A stretch of DNA of 64,000 bases from Candidatus Peregrinibacteria bacterium (GCA_018655275.1 JABIJZ010000002.1:1-64000), one strand, 5' to 3'; shown: positions 26,350 through 34,880, counted from the stretch's first letter. The notes: generated by a model from the letters alone, not told the origin. Program-made: numbers and translations.

Positions 26350-27468
26350 ATGACTAAATCAAAAAAAATTCTCACATCCCTCTACGCTTTTTTCTCAATT
26401 GCAGTACTCATATTCATAGTACTCATCTACAACAAACCATCCATAATCACCCCATACAATACAGGCTCAGATTATAGTCACCAATTCATTCATGGAGAAA
26501 TCGAAACAATAGTCAACCAATCAACAGAGGAAATCTCACAATTCACAGTAACAGCCAACTCAGGCCCAGAAAAAGGAGAACTCCTAAATATAACTCTAAA
26601 TCCACTCAACAATTACAATACATACAAAGTCGGCGATGAAGTTTTTATCTACAAAGGAATTAACAACACAACCAATGAAATGAATTACGAAATCACAGAT
26701 TATTACCATCAAAATGGCCTGCTCTATATATTCATCATTTTTGCCGCAATTACTGTCATAATAGCTCGCAAAAAAGGCCTTACATCTATACTAAGTGTCA
26801 TCATTTCCCTAGCCCTGTTCTACTTCATTTTCTTGAAAATGATTATCATAGGACTCTCACCTGTACTAGCCTGCCTGATCTTTGTCCTAGTAGTCACTCT
26901 GTTAACCATTCCTTTAATACACGGTTTCAACAAAAAATCATTATCAGCAATAATAGCAATTCTGATAGGATATATAATTTCAATTTTCATTGCTTTCTTG
27001 TTCAGAGACATCAGTCAATTGGGAAACACTCCAGGTGAAGAATTCCGTATGCTTGGAATAATGTATCCAAATATCAGTCTCTCAGACATCCTTATCGCTT
27101 CATTATTTATGGGGGCAATTGGTGCTTTGATAGACACCGCCATTTCTATAGCTTCAGCTGTTTTTGAGGCTATAAAAGACCACACCAATCAAACATTCAA
27201 AAAAGTTTACAAAATCGGCATGGAAGTTGGAAAAGACATCTTGGGGTCTATGATAAATACTCTACTTTTTGCATACCTAGCCAGTGCATTACCATTCTTA
27301 ATTTTAATATCATTAAGCAGAGGCAGCACATTGTCAGAGCTGTTAAATATGGATTTTATAGCCCTGGAATTGACTAGAACATTTATTGGCGCCATTTCCT
27401 TAGTCATACTGATCCCAATAGTCGCTTCAATTTCCGCTTATTTGCTCACAAAATTTAAGAAAGCTTAG
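26350..27468 (+). CDS. YibE/F family membrane protein
   Basis: A 372-residue protein of the YibE/F family. One N-terminal membrane helix, an outside beta domain (about 35-120) and seven or so C-terminal helices. The signatures are YIFIIFAAITVIIARKKG, ASLFMGAIGALIDTAISIASAVFE and KIGMEVGKDILGSMINTLLFAY. Biochemical function is not established for the family. The gene stands alone between an extended -10 box and the tRNA-Gln region. Confidence 0.93.
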   Translation: MTKSKKILTSLYAFFSIAVLIFIVLIYNKPSIITPYNTGSDYSHQFIHGEIETIVNQSTEEISQFTVTANSGPEKGELLNITLNPLNNYNTYKVGDEVFIYKGINNTTNEMNYEITDYYHQNGLLYIFIIFAAITVIIARKKGLTSILSVIISLALFYFIFLKMIIIGLSPVLACLIFVLVVTLLTIPLIHGFNKKSLSAIIAILIGYIISIFIAFLFRDISQLGNTPGEEFRMLGIMYPNISLSDILIASLFMGAIGALIDTAISIASAVFEAIKDHTNQTFKKVYKIGMEVGKDILGSMINTLLFAYLASALPFLILISLSRGSTLSELLNMDFIALELTRTFIGAISLVILIPIVASISAYLLTKFKKA

Positions 27469-27471
27469 ACC

Positions 27472-27489
27472 TGGCTGGGGCGGAGGGAT
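27472..27489 (-). repeat. 18-bp copy of the tRNA-Gln 3' end
   Basis: The 18 bases here are identical to 27643-27660, the CCA end, acceptor strand and start of the T-arm of tRNA-Gln. The 153 bases between hold no gene but several short hairpins and repeats of the CGCTTCGC type (for example CTCGC TTC GCGAG near 27615). A duplicated tRNA 3' end is the usual trace of an integrase attachment site or an aborted tRNA duplication. Confidence 0.65.
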
Positions 27490-27642
27490 ACTCTCCCATT
27501 CTCGCTCACTTCGTTCGCTCCGAGGTCGAGGCCTCAAATATTCGCTTCGCTCATTTTTCGGTGCGAACCCCGTGCTTTCTCACCTTCACACCTCAGTTTA
27601 AAAAACAGAACCTACTCGCTTCGCGAGCAGAACCTATTTTTT

Positions 27643-27717
27643 TGGCTGGGGCGGAGGGATTCGAACCCCCGAATGACGGTACCAGAAACCGTTGCCTTAC
27701 CACTTGGCGACGCCCCA
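27643..27717 (-). tRNA. tRNA-Gln (anticodon CTG), CCA encoded
   Basis: A complete 75-base cloverleaf on the minus strand: acceptor TGGGGCG with CGCCCCA, discriminator G and encoded CCA, D-arm CGCCAAGTGGTAAGGC, anticodon stem ACGGT/ACCGT with loop TTCTGGT (anticodon CTG at 27683-27685), and T-arm with GGTTCGAATCC. The U1-A72 pair and G73 are typical glutamine identity elements. Confidence 0.97.
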
Positions 27718-27742
27718 TTAATTAGCAAAAACAAATCTACCA

Positions 27743-29089
27743 CTACACCTTCCTATCAATCAACCTCAATTCCCTTCGAAGCATAAAGAAAGTAATAATT
27801 CCCGCAACAAAATCAGAGACAGGAAAAGAAAGCCAAATCCCATCCAATCCATAAATTTCAGAAAGAATAATAACCGCAGGAATCAACAACAAAGCTTGCC
27901 GCAGCATAGACAACAAAAACGCCGGCTTAGCCTTTCCAACAGCTTGATAGACACCAGCCGCAACCAATTGGAACCCAATCAACGGCAACACAAGCACAGC
28001 AAGCCTCAAGGCACGAGTAGCAACAGTGATCAACTCAGAGTCAGAAGTAAAAGCCCTGACAGCATATCCTGCAAACACCAACAACAAAACAAAAGCCCCC
28101 GTCGCAATATAAGTCGAATATTTAATGGACTTAGATACAACCTCATGAGCCCTCTTATAAGCCTTTGCTCCATAATTATAACCAAGTACAGGCAACATCC
28201 CCTGAAGCACACCAAACATAGGCATGATAAACAACATCGTTATCCTCATCACAATTCCATACGCAGCAATCCCCACTTCTCCACCATAGAACGCAAGTAA
28301 ATTATTAAAAACAATCGCCACAAAAGAACCAGACGCCTGTCTCGCAAAACTAGATATCCCAATAGCAAACATCTCCTTCACAATTTTCAGCTCCAAACAC
28401 AAATAATTCCATTTCCATCGAATTCCACTTTTTCCAGCCGCAAAATAATAAACAACCAAAACAAAAGCCACAATCTGAGAAATAACAGTAGCAATCGCAG
28501 CTCCCCTTACCCCCATTTCCAACCACACAATAAAAATAGGATCCAAAATAATATTCACCACAGCAGAAGAAAGCATCACGCTCATCGCAAACTTAGCCTT
28601 GCCCTCAGACCTGATAATATTATTCGAAGACGCCACAAATAACAAAAATATCGCCCCAAACAAAAGCACACTCAGATACTCACGCGCATACGGCATTATC
28701 GCATCCGTCGCCCCAAACAAAGTCAAAACCTCATCAAGATAAAAAATCCCAAAAGCAGGAGCAACAACCCCAATCACCGCCATCAGCACAAACGACGTCC
28801 CAAGAGCCTTACCCGCAGTTTCATAGTCCTTTGCTCCCAATCTCCTAGAGATAATAGACGACGCCCCAATCCCAATAGTCTGCGCCAAAGCAATCACCAA
28901 AATATGCACCGGAACCGAAACTGCCAAAGCAGCCACCGCCAAAGTCCCAACATAATGCCCAAGAAAAATAGTATCAACAACATTATAAAGCGCCAAAACA
29001 AACAACCCTATCATCGCAGGTACAGATTGCTTCCAAATCAATTTAGAAATCTTCTCAGAACCAAGTTCGTTGTGATGTTTATCCACCAA
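27743..29089 (-). CDS. MATE family efflux transporter
   Basis: A 448-residue protein with twelve membrane helices in two homologous halves, of the NorM/DinF-like MATE family that exports drugs or metabolites in exchange for Na+ or H+. Typical stretches are MIGLFVLALYNVVDTIFLGHYVG, GIGASSIISRRLGAKD in the N-half and the paired LPVLGYNYGAKAYKRAHEV in the C-half. The start is TTG or the adjacent GTG inside the end of gmk, an 11-base overlap that implies coupled translation. Confidence 0.93.
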   Translation of the reverse strand: MVDKHHNELGSEKISKLIWKQSVPAMIGLFVLALYNVVDTIFLGHYVGTLAVAALAVSVPVHILVIALAQTIGIGASSIISRRLGAKDYETAGKALGTSFVLMAVIGVVAPAFGIFYLDEVLTLFGATDAIMPYAREYLSVLLFGAIFLLFVASSNNIIRSEGKAKFAMSVMLSSAVVNIILDPIFIVWLEMGVRGAAIATVISQIVAFVLVVYYFAAGKSGIRWKWNYLCLELKIVKEMFAIGISSFARQASGSFVAIVFNNLLAFYGGEVGIAAYGIVMRITMLFIMPMFGVLQGMLPVLGYNYGAKAYKRAHEVVSKSIKYSTYIATGAFVLLLVFAGYAVRAFTSDSELITVATRALRLAVLVLPLIGFQLVAAGVYQAVGKAKPAFLLSMLRQALLLIPAVIILSEIYGLDGIWLSFPVSDFVAGIITFFMLRRELRLIDRKV

Positions 29090-29651
29090 TCATCCCTTCA
29101 ACCTTATCAACCGACGCCTCAAGTTGCCCAGCTTCATTAACAATCCGAAAATCACATTTATCAGCCTGTGCAATCTCATCTCGCGCACTTTCCATACGTC
29201 GTTCCAGCTCCTCATCAGACATTTCAGCCCGACCACGAATCCGTTCTTTCAAATCCTCCAAACTTTTCACCTCAACAAAAACCGAAATCAAATTCTCCCC
29301 AGGAATCCCCTCAACTATCGAATTAAAACCTTGAATATCAACTTCACGCACAACCACATTTCCAGCCTCAAGCCCATCCATTATTCGTCCTTTGTCCGTA
29401 CCGTAATAATGCTCACCATGAACAATCGCATATTCGAGAAATCGCCCTTCAGTAATTCGCTTTTCAAACTCTTCTTTAGAAATAAATCGATAAACTAATC
29501 CATCTTCCTCCCCAGGTCGAATCGGTCGAGTAGTGTGCGAAACCGGATACACCCAGTCAGGATGCTTCTTGCGAAGTTCACGGATAATCGAACCTTTCCC
29601 AGAACCAGAAGGCCCAACTACCAAAACTAATTTTCCAGTCAAATCCGCCAT
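29079..29651 (-). CDS. gmk: guanylate kinase
   Basis: A 190-residue guanylate kinase that turns GMP into GDP. Walker A is VGPSGSGKGS, the GMP-binding region reads SHTTRPIRPGEEDGLVYRF and EGRFLEYAIVHGEHYYGT, and the lid region has ERIRGRAEMSDEELERR. An ATG start (MADLTGK) is preferred over a TTG four codons upstream. It is read in one direction with the two-helix protein before it and the MATE gene after it. Confidence 0.96.
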   Translation of the reverse strand: MADLTGKLVLVVGPSGSGKGSIIRELRKKHPDWVYPVSHTTRPIRPGEEDGLVYRFISKEEFEKRITEGRFLEYAIVHGEHYYGTDKGRIMDGLEAGNVVVREVDIQGFNSIVEGIPGENLISVFVEVKSLEDLKERIRGRAEMSDEELERRMESARDEIAQADKCDFRIVNEAGQLEASVDKVEGMIGG

Positions 29652-29668
29652 GGCAAACGCCAAATTAA

Positions 29669-30031
29669 TTATTTTCTTTTTTTGTCTCTTCTGATCATAC
29701 CCAAATGAAACAACCAGATCGGGAAAGACACTATAGTCATTGATACTCCAAATGCAAGATCACGATTACGTTGATTATTAGCATTTCGTTCCTTTTGAGC
29801 TTCATAATGAACTTCACATTCCTCAGTATTATCAAATCTACCCTCCTCAGCAATCAATGTCTTTCCACAATTCATAGAAATATCTTCATAGTAGTAATCA
29901 TCCACCGGAAACACCCAAGTTTTCAGCCCAGTATCAATCAAATTCACAGCTCCAATAATAAAAACAATCACAGAAATCAAAGCCACCAAGTACATATAAA
30001 TCACACGAAAAGTTTTTGAAAGATCAGTCAT
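29669..30031 (-). CDS. small protein with two membrane helices
   Basis: A 120-residue protein with helices at about 10-32 and 93-113 and an outside loop containing a Tyr-rich DDYYYEDI segment and two cysteines (MNCGKT and EECEVH) that could pair. The first helix region resembles short DUF5671-like membrane proteins of candidate phyla, but I am not certain. It has its own promoter, divergent from the structured RNA, and TTAACC ten bases before the ATG. Confidence 0.65.
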   Translation of the reverse strand: MTDLSKTFRVIYMYLVALISVIVFIIGAVNLIDTGLKTWVFPVDDYYYEDISMNCGKTLIAEEGRFDNTEECEVHYEAQKERNANNQRNRDLAFGVSMTIVSFPIWLFHLGMIRRDKKRK

Positions 30032-30073
30032 GGTTATAGGAGGTTAAAAAGTCCCAGGCAAAACGCCAAAAGC

Positions 30074-30102
30074 AGTATATAACAGGTTGATTAATTATCC
30101 AA
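30074..30102 (-). promoter_or_regulatory. promoter of the 120-residue protein, gmk and MATE run
   Basis: TTGGAT, a 17-base spacer and TATACT on the minus strand. It overlaps the promoter of the structured RNA on the other strand. Confidence 0.5.
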
Positions 30103-30115
30103 ATTTTGATATAAT
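30087..30115 (+). promoter_or_regulatory. promoter of the structured RNA
   Basis: TTGATT, a 17-base spacer and a perfect TATAAT on the plus strand predict a start near 30122. Confidence 0.65.
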
Positions 30116-30121
30116 TCATTG

Positions 30122-30459
30122 AATACGTCGAATTGCCAATCAGGTATAAACCGTGTTCATTGACAACCCTACCACCCGCCTTCTGCGGGCAAATCCCAAA
30201 AGTGGGGGCAAGAGGCGCGCTTCAGTGGCAGCCCACCCGGCCTATCTTGATGCCGGACCTGCAAGCGCCTCTCTTCTCCCTACTTTTACCGGCAATCAGG
30301 CTAGCCAAAACATTGCCAAATTCGGTAGATGATCTCGCCTCTGGCTCGATCACCCACCAAATACAAAAACAAAAATGGCGGAAAGTGACCGCTGACCAAA
30401 CACTACGGTAGGGAAAAAAACAAAGAGACGTTATCCGTTATATTGGGTAACGTCTCTTT
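30122..30459 (+). ncRNA. structured noncoding RNA of unidentified class
   Basis: A 338-base gene-free stretch, more G+C rich than its surroundings, with a promoter before it and a hairpin terminator after it. CCCTACC (30167-30173) can pair with GGTAGGG (30407-30413) to close the molecule. Inside are CCCGC/GCGGG (30175/30185), CCCA/TGGG (30195/30203), an 8-bp AGAGGCGC/GCGCCTCT stem (30211/30265) topped by CCGGC/GCCGG (30237/30252), GGCAAT/ATTGCC (30291/30312) and GCGG/CCGC (30378/30389). Size suits RNase P RNA, tmRNA or the long SRP RNA, but I find none of their signature sequences on either strand. It may be a very divergent housekeeping RNA or a new class. The minus strand cannot be fully excluded. 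Confidence 0.6.
30422..30459 (-). terminator. intrinsic terminator behind ssb
   Basis: A 15-bp stem (AAAGAGACGTTATCC against GGGTAACGTCTCTTT, one G-T pair) with an 8-base loop. On the minus strand it is followed by a T-rich tract and ends ssb; on the plus strand it can also end the structured RNA, with a poorer T-tract. Confidence 0.85.
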
Positions 30460-30483
30460 CCAAATTCGCCTCTCGACGAAAAA

Positions 30484-31002
30484 TTAGAATGGCAAATCAT
30501 CAACCTTCACTTCCTCATCTTTCTTCGAAGACGCTTTTGCCCCAGCCGGAGCAGCATCTTTCTCCTCTGGCATATCCTCAGCACGCGGCTCATCGAATCC
30601 ACCGCCCTTGCTGATTCCAGCTGCACTTCGTTCAGCTCCACCTCCAAAACTTCCACCTGAATTCTCACCTTTTTTGTCCAACATAATCATATTATCAGCA
30701 ACGATCTCAGTCCTATATCTCTTTGAACCATCTTCCGCCTCCCAATCTCGAGTCTGAAGTCGTCCTTCAATATAAATTTTCGAACCTTTCTTCAAATATT
30801 CACCACAAATCTCACCCAGTTTTCTCCAAGCAACAATGTTGTGAAACTCAACCTTCTCCTGTTTATTCCCGTCCTGGTCATTCCAAGTCATATTTGTCGC
30901 AATCCCAAAATTCGTAACTGTCGCTCCCCCAGGAAGCTGCTTCATTTCAGGGTCTCGAGTCAAATTCCCGATTAACTGCACCTTGTTTAGTGACATAGCC
31001 AT
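30484..31002 (-). CDS. ssb: single-stranded DNA-binding protein
   Basis: A 172-residue SSB. The OB fold spans about residues 1-108 (KVQLIGNLTRDPEMKQLPGG, FHNIVAWRKLGEICGEYLKKGS, YIEGRLQTRDWEAEDG). A Gly/Ala/Glu linker leads to the acidic tip DDLPF, which recruits partner proteins as in other bacteria. Promoter-like TATAAT lies about 18 bases before the ATG. Confidence 0.97.
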   Translation of the reverse strand: MAMSLNKVQLIGNLTRDPEMKQLPGGATVTNFGIATNMTWNDQDGNKQEKVEFHNIVAWRKLGEICGEYLKKGSKIYIEGRLQTRDWEAEDGSKRYRTEIVADNMIMLDKKGENSGGSFGGGAERSAAGISKGGGFDEPRAEDMPEEKDAAPAGAKASSKKDEEVKVDDLPF

Positions 31003-31135
31003 AGTAATTTTGATTAAAAATTATAGAAATTCACGCCAACCAAAAATAGCCGCAAAAACATCCAACATCAACAACAAAAGCTAGAAAAACAAAATAAAGC
31101 CTTTCTTAAATAGAGTTTTCTGGCAAAACAGAGCT

Positions 31136-31285
31136 TTACAGCACAACCTCAATCGGCCCCTTACACATCACAACCTGTTCATACCGAAAAACCAGGTAGC
31201 CAAACAGAAAAGATACCACTATACTCATCACGAAAACTGCAATAAGAAATGATTGCTCTTGATTTAATTTACCGAATGAATACAT
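31136..31285 (-). CDS. possible 49-residue single-helix membrane protein
   Basis: An open frame starting MYSFGKLNQEQ with one clear membrane helix (SFLIAVFVMSIVVSFLFGYLVF) and a short tail. Its first ten bases overlap the start of the divergent methyltransferase gene. Composition is protein-like, but there is no start motif or promoter that I can defend. Confidence 0.3.
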   Translation of the reverse strand: MYSFGKLNQEQSFLIAVFVMSIVVSFLFGYLVFRYEQVVMCKGPIEVVL

Positions 31286-32475
31286 ACGCATTTGAGTTAG
31301 GAAGGATAAAAGAACTGGCCGTAGCCGAGTTGAAATCACTTTTTGGTGACGATTCTGTCGAAGAAATTATCGACAACTATGCGATCGTCCGCACAGATCA
31401 CACAGCCACACAAAAGACACAAGACCGTCTAGGAGGAATCATCAAAATCATAGAAATTACAGAAGAAGACACAAACCCTCCCAAGAACCCACAAGAACTC
31501 GAAACAAAATTCAAAGAACATATCCAATCCATACTCTCCGGCTACATCCGAACAAAAGACACCTCAGGAAAAACTCTTTTCGCGATCAACGCAATCAACC
31601 TACCAGGCAGTTCTAAAATTTTCCTTAAAAATTCCTTAATTTTTTCTAAAAAATTCCTTAAATCTTCAACAATCAGTTCAAGATTTATAAACAAACCTTG
31701 GACAAACACAACATCTGCCCAGGTATACAAAAGCAAAATCCTCGAAAAAGGCGTAGAAATCACAGTCCTTTTTAGCCCAAAAACAAACAAGATCTTCGCA
31801 GGCAAAACCATCTCAATCCAAAACTTAGACAACTATTCACTAAGAGACTACAAAAAACCAAAACGCGATGCACACCTGGGAATGCTCCCCCCAAAACTCG
31901 CACAAATAATGATCAACCTAGCTGAGCCAAACATCCTAGAACCAAACAAAACCATATACGACCCATTCTGCGGAACAGGAACAGTCCTCACAGAATCACT
32001 CCTAATGAACAAAGACGCCAACGGCTCAGACCTCCAAGAAAGAATGACCGAATACTCAGACGAAAACTGCAAATGGCTCACCAAAGAATTTCACACACAC
32101 AACAAATTCCACACATTCACAAAAGACGCAATCCTCCTCACAAAAGAAGATGTCCCTCAAAACATAGACGCAGTCATAACAGAGGGATACCTAGGCAAAC
32201 CACAAAGCACAATCGTACCAAAAGAACAAAGAGACAAAATCTTCGGAGAACTCGGAGAACTCCACAAAGGATGGCTCACCAACATCCATCCCCTCCTGAC
32301 ACCAGGAACCCCCATCATAATGTGCCTAACAGCCTTCAACATAGGCCACGACATCGAACATTTCCCCGAATTCGAACAACTCGCAAAAAAAGCCGGCTTC
32401 AAAATCCTCCAAACATTCACCTACTCCAGAAAAGATCAGATGATCGTCAGAGATATTATTGTGATGGTGAGCTAA
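31276..32475 (+). CDS. TRM11/UPF0020-type RNA methyltransferase
   Basis: A 399-residue protein of the THUMP plus Rossmann methyltransferase type, like archaeal and eukaryotic tRNA (guanine-N2) methyltransferases. The N-terminal part (1-190) is THUMP-like with the family stretch SSRFINKPWTNTTSAQV, followed by YSLRDYKKPKRDAHLGMLPP and the SAM-binding YDPFCGTGTVLTESL near residue 228. Motif IV, normally Asp-Pro-Pro-Tyr, reads TEGYLG here. The ATG at 31276 is chosen over an upstream alternative nine codons earlier because the conserved MNTYAFELGR begins there. A low-complexity stretch coded by 11-bp repeats lies near residue 115-130. Confidence 0.85.
   Translation: MNTYAFELGRIKELAVAELKSLFGDDSVEEIIDNYAIVRTDHTATQKTQDRLGGIIKIIEITEEDTNPPKNPQELETKFKEHIQSILSGYIRTKDTSGKTLFAINAINLPGSSKIFLKNSLIFSKKFLKSSTISSRFINKPWTNTTSAQVYKSKILEKGVEITVLFSPKTNKIFAGKTISIQNLDNYSLRDYKKPKRDAHLGMLPPKLAQIMINLAEPNILEPNKTIYDPFCGTGTVLTESLLMNKDANGSDLQERMTEYSDENCKWLTKEFHTHNKFHTFTKDAILLTKEDVPQNIDAVITEGYLGKPQSTIVPKEQRDKIFGELGELHKGWLTNIHPLLTPGTPIIMCLTAFNIGHDIEHFPEFEQLAKKAGFKILQTFTYSRKDQMIVRDIIVMVS
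31611..31665 (-). repeat. five imperfect 11-bp repeats inside the methyltransferase gene
   Basis: Five units on an exact 11-bp period (TTCTAAAATTT, TCCTTAAAAAT, TCCTTAATTTT, TTCTAAAAAAT, TCCTTAAATCT). Read on the minus strand the core is TTTAAGGA, as in the four repeats before the NYN gene. The frame is kept and encodes Lys/Phe/Leu/Ser-rich residues, so codon bias may explain part of it. Confidence 0.5.
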
Positions 32476-32544
32476 AATTATATTGAAATAACCAGCCCAC
32501 TTGCGTATATTACCCCTGTCCATCAAGGACATAAGCATTCACAC

Positions 32545-32619
32545 TCCCGGGTAGCGCAGCGGTAGCGCAGTTGACTGTTAATCAATTGGTCGTCGGTTCG
32601 AATCCGACCCCGGGAGCCA
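32545..32619 (+). tRNA. tRNA-Asn (anticodon GTT), CCA encoded
   Basis: A complete 75-base cloverleaf: acceptor TCCCGGG/CCCGGGA, discriminator G and encoded CCA, D-arm GCGCAGCGGTAGCGC, anticodon loop CTGTTAA (anticodon GTT at 32577-32579), T-arm GTCGGTTCGAATCCGAC. The gene stands just before a repeat-bounded cassette. Confidence 0.97.
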
Positions 32620-32662
32620 CGAGTTTTTCGGCTTATTTAAAAGAAAAACCGAGCTAGCCCAG

Positions 32663-32682
32663 GTTCGGACAGCGACCAGTCT
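32663..32682 (+). repeat. left 20-bp direct repeat of the zincin cassette
   Basis: GTTCGGACAGCGACCAGTCT matches 35123-35142 at 19 of 20 positions in the same orientation. It lies 43 bases behind tRNA-Asn. The pair bounds the two-gene cassette and may be attachment or target-site sequence. Confidence 0.6.
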
Positions 32683-32705
32683 AATCCAGAAAAGCTACGT
32701 GAAAT

Positions 32706-34877
32706 TCACAATACTCCTACAAAATCTTGAGCAGCTTCTCTTCGCGCCCAGTATGCATCATCGATCTTTTCTCCAGACCGAAGATCATCCCAATACTTTT
32801 TGTCCATTCTCCCCTCAGATATTTTGAAATAAAGCTCTTTAATCATTTTGGCTTTTTCAGCTAGAGCGGGCTCACTTCCTATATGTTTTAATACCTCCTC
32901 CTGATTTTGCATTAAAGCTTTAGCCATATCTGCCTGATCTTCGTTTATCCCTCCATATTTACCATATGCACTTGGATGTCCAATGGGTCTTGGACCGCCT
33001 CCTTTTCCAGATATTATTGCCTCCCTGCCATGCCTTCCATATAACGACTTATAATCATCACCGTGAGCCCTTTTCCCCCATTTATCGTTGTCATCATCTA
33101 TTCCTCCATAATGCATATCTATGCGATGAAACAACTCATGGTCGAATACTCCTCTAGTAGTGCTTATAGCTATATCCTCACTTCCATGAAAAGCATACCC
33201 ACCTGCACGAATTTGCTCGCCCCCAAAAAGATTCTCCTCAAAACTAGAAAATATATATATTTTCTTCAGCCCACTTTTTTGTATGAGAATCCTTGGATAC
33301 CTTTCTGTTTCTATAAATAGCAGATTTAACATTCCATCAATGCCCGAGACTGAAAACTTCTTGCAGTCTATTCCTGATTTGTTCCAGTCTTCTGTTTCAA
33401 CTTCTATCCCATATTTTGATTCGAATAGTCTTTCTTTTTCAGCTATCCCTAAAACTTCTTTTCCAATTAAATAAATTTTAGACATTGAATCTTTTGAAAG
33501 TCCTGAATCTACAATAAGATTTTCTTCAAATATATGATATTGCTCTGCTGTTTTTATTTCTTTTTTAATATATTCCATATATTGGAATTCAGTAAGGTGG
33601 GGGGCTTTCGCTCTTGCCTCCTTAAAACTTCCAAAGCTCTTGCCATCTGACCCAACCATGAGAACATTTCGCCCCTCAGTTTTGTAGAGGACCATTGTTC
33701 CATCTTTGCTGTACATATCACACTTTTTTTCTGTTTGAATTTTTATTAAAGTTCCATCTTCTCTGTATTCTCTGGATGATAAATACACCCCGTATTCATC
33801 ATTCTCCTGAACATGTTTCTCATTTCCATTGGCGAAGTAACCTATCGTTCTTTTAGTAATGCCAATAGACGTATATTCAGTAAAGGATTCTTTTGCCCTA
33901 GAGTTATATGTAATTGTTTTTTGTGGAATCCTATCTGCAGCGTAATAGTAGCTAAATCCATTATTATATCTAGGGTCACTGACCTCCCTTATATCTTCCC
34001 CTGTCTCTTCGTCAAAAAGCACTCTTGTACTACACTCCCCCTCCAGTTCTAAGTTCCTTTTTTTAAGTACTCCAATCTCATTTATAATTTCCAAATACTG
34101 AGGAATTATCAGCAAAGATGTTTCATTTTCAACTCCATTTAGTACTTTATCCCTGATAATTTCTTTTTGATAATCAGGGAGCATTTCGTCCTGATCAAGA
34201 GTCTGCTTTAAGGCCCTTTCTAGCTTTTTTATTTCTAGTGTTACTCTTGTCCATTCCTTAATGATTTCTGAGCTGGGTTCTTTATCAACTCTTAAAACCC
34301 CCTCTGGACTGGCTGAGTATTTAACTATTTTCCCCTCTCTCTCTATTGAAAATTCTAGTCGATTATTCCCTCTGGCTAATATTTTTGTATCTGGAGAAAT
34401 GAACTCTTCTAAATCAGGTCTTTCCTCAATTTTTTTGAGGATTTTTTTGTAGTTTTCTATTGTTTGTTCACTAGCACCAACTGGAATTAACAACTCTATC
34501 GCTTCGCCAAAAAGGGTCATTTCGCTCATGGAGGGTGTGAATGATATTTTTTCATCTTTTTCCCTTCTCATTCCCAAAAATTCTTTAAAATCATCGTACT
34601 CACGGATCTCATTTTCCTCAAAGATCTGAGGATTAGCTTCTTGTAACTCTTTATAAATACTCTTTAGCTCTTCATCGGTTATTTGTAAGTCCTCAGAATA
34701 CCTAAACTCTCCATATTCATCTCGATCAAGCTTGATTTTATCTAATATAGAGGATTTTAGGGCCTTCAAGGCCTCTGCCTTTTCCTCATCAAGACGAGAT
34801 AACTCTTCAATACTATAATCTAACGATTGTTCAATCTGGTCTTCAAATGCATCTATTTGCTCGGGGTTGTTGGCCAT
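32706..34877 (-). CDS. large zincin metalloprotease, lethal-factor-like catalytic domain
   Basis: A 723-residue protein with no signal peptide or membrane helix. The first 300 residues are charged and largely helical with coiled-coil tendency. A middle part has short MORN-like or YD-like beta units (DGTMVLYKTEGRNVL, REDGTLIKIQTEKK). The C-terminal part carries the zinc motif HELFH near residue 580 and, about 65 residues later, SAYGKYGGINEDQAD, which fits the spacing of the third ligand (Glu) in gluzincins such as the anthrax-lethal-factor-like domains. It may be a toxin-like or processing protease; substrate unknown. It is preceded by a 53-codon gene with a three-base gap and both lie between 20-bp direct repeats. 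Confidence 0.75.
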   Translation of the reverse strand: MANNPEQIDAFEDQIEQSLDYSIEELSRLDEEKAEALKALKSSILDKIKLDRDEYGEFRYSEDLQITDEELKSIYKELQEANPQIFEENEIREYDDFKEFLGMRREKDEKISFTPSMSEMTLFGEAIELLIPVGASEQTIENYKKILKKIEERPDLEEFISPDTKILARGNNRLEFSIEREGKIVKYSASPEGVLRVDKEPSSEIIKEWTRVTLEIKKLERALKQTLDQDEMLPDYQKEIIRDKVLNGVENETSLLIIPQYLEIINEIGVLKKRNLELEGECSTRVLFDEETGEDIREVSDPRYNNGFSYYYAADRIPQKTITYNSRAKESFTEYTSIGITKRTIGYFANGNEKHVQENDEYGVYLSSREYREDGTLIKIQTEKKCDMYSKDGTMVLYKTEGRNVLMVGSDGKSFGSFKEARAKAPHLTEFQYMEYIKKEIKTAEQYHIFEENLIVDSGLSKDSMSKIYLIGKEVLGIAEKERLFESKYGIEVETEDWNKSGIDCKKFSVSGIDGMLNLLFIETERYPRILIQKSGLKKIYIFSSFEENLFGGEQIRAGGYAFHGSEDIAISTTRGVFDHELFHRIDMHYGGIDDDNDKWGKRAHGDDYKSLYGRHGREAIISGKGGGPRPIGHPSAYGKYGGINEDQADMAKALMQNQEEVLKHIGSEPALAEKAKMIKELYFKISEGRMDKKYWDDLRSGEKIDDAYWARREAAQDFVGVL

Positions 34878-34880
34878 TTT

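Noticed and set aside
30122-30459. RNase P RNA, tmRNA or SRP RNA
   Set aside because: No GAGGAAAGUC/ACAGAA core, no tRNA-like end with CCA, and no GGAAGGAAGCAG-like SRP loop on either strand. I therefore left the class open.
32620-32650. Terminator behind tRNA-Asn
   Set aside because: Only a 7-bp A/T stem (GTTTTTC/GAAAAAC) without a T-tract after it.
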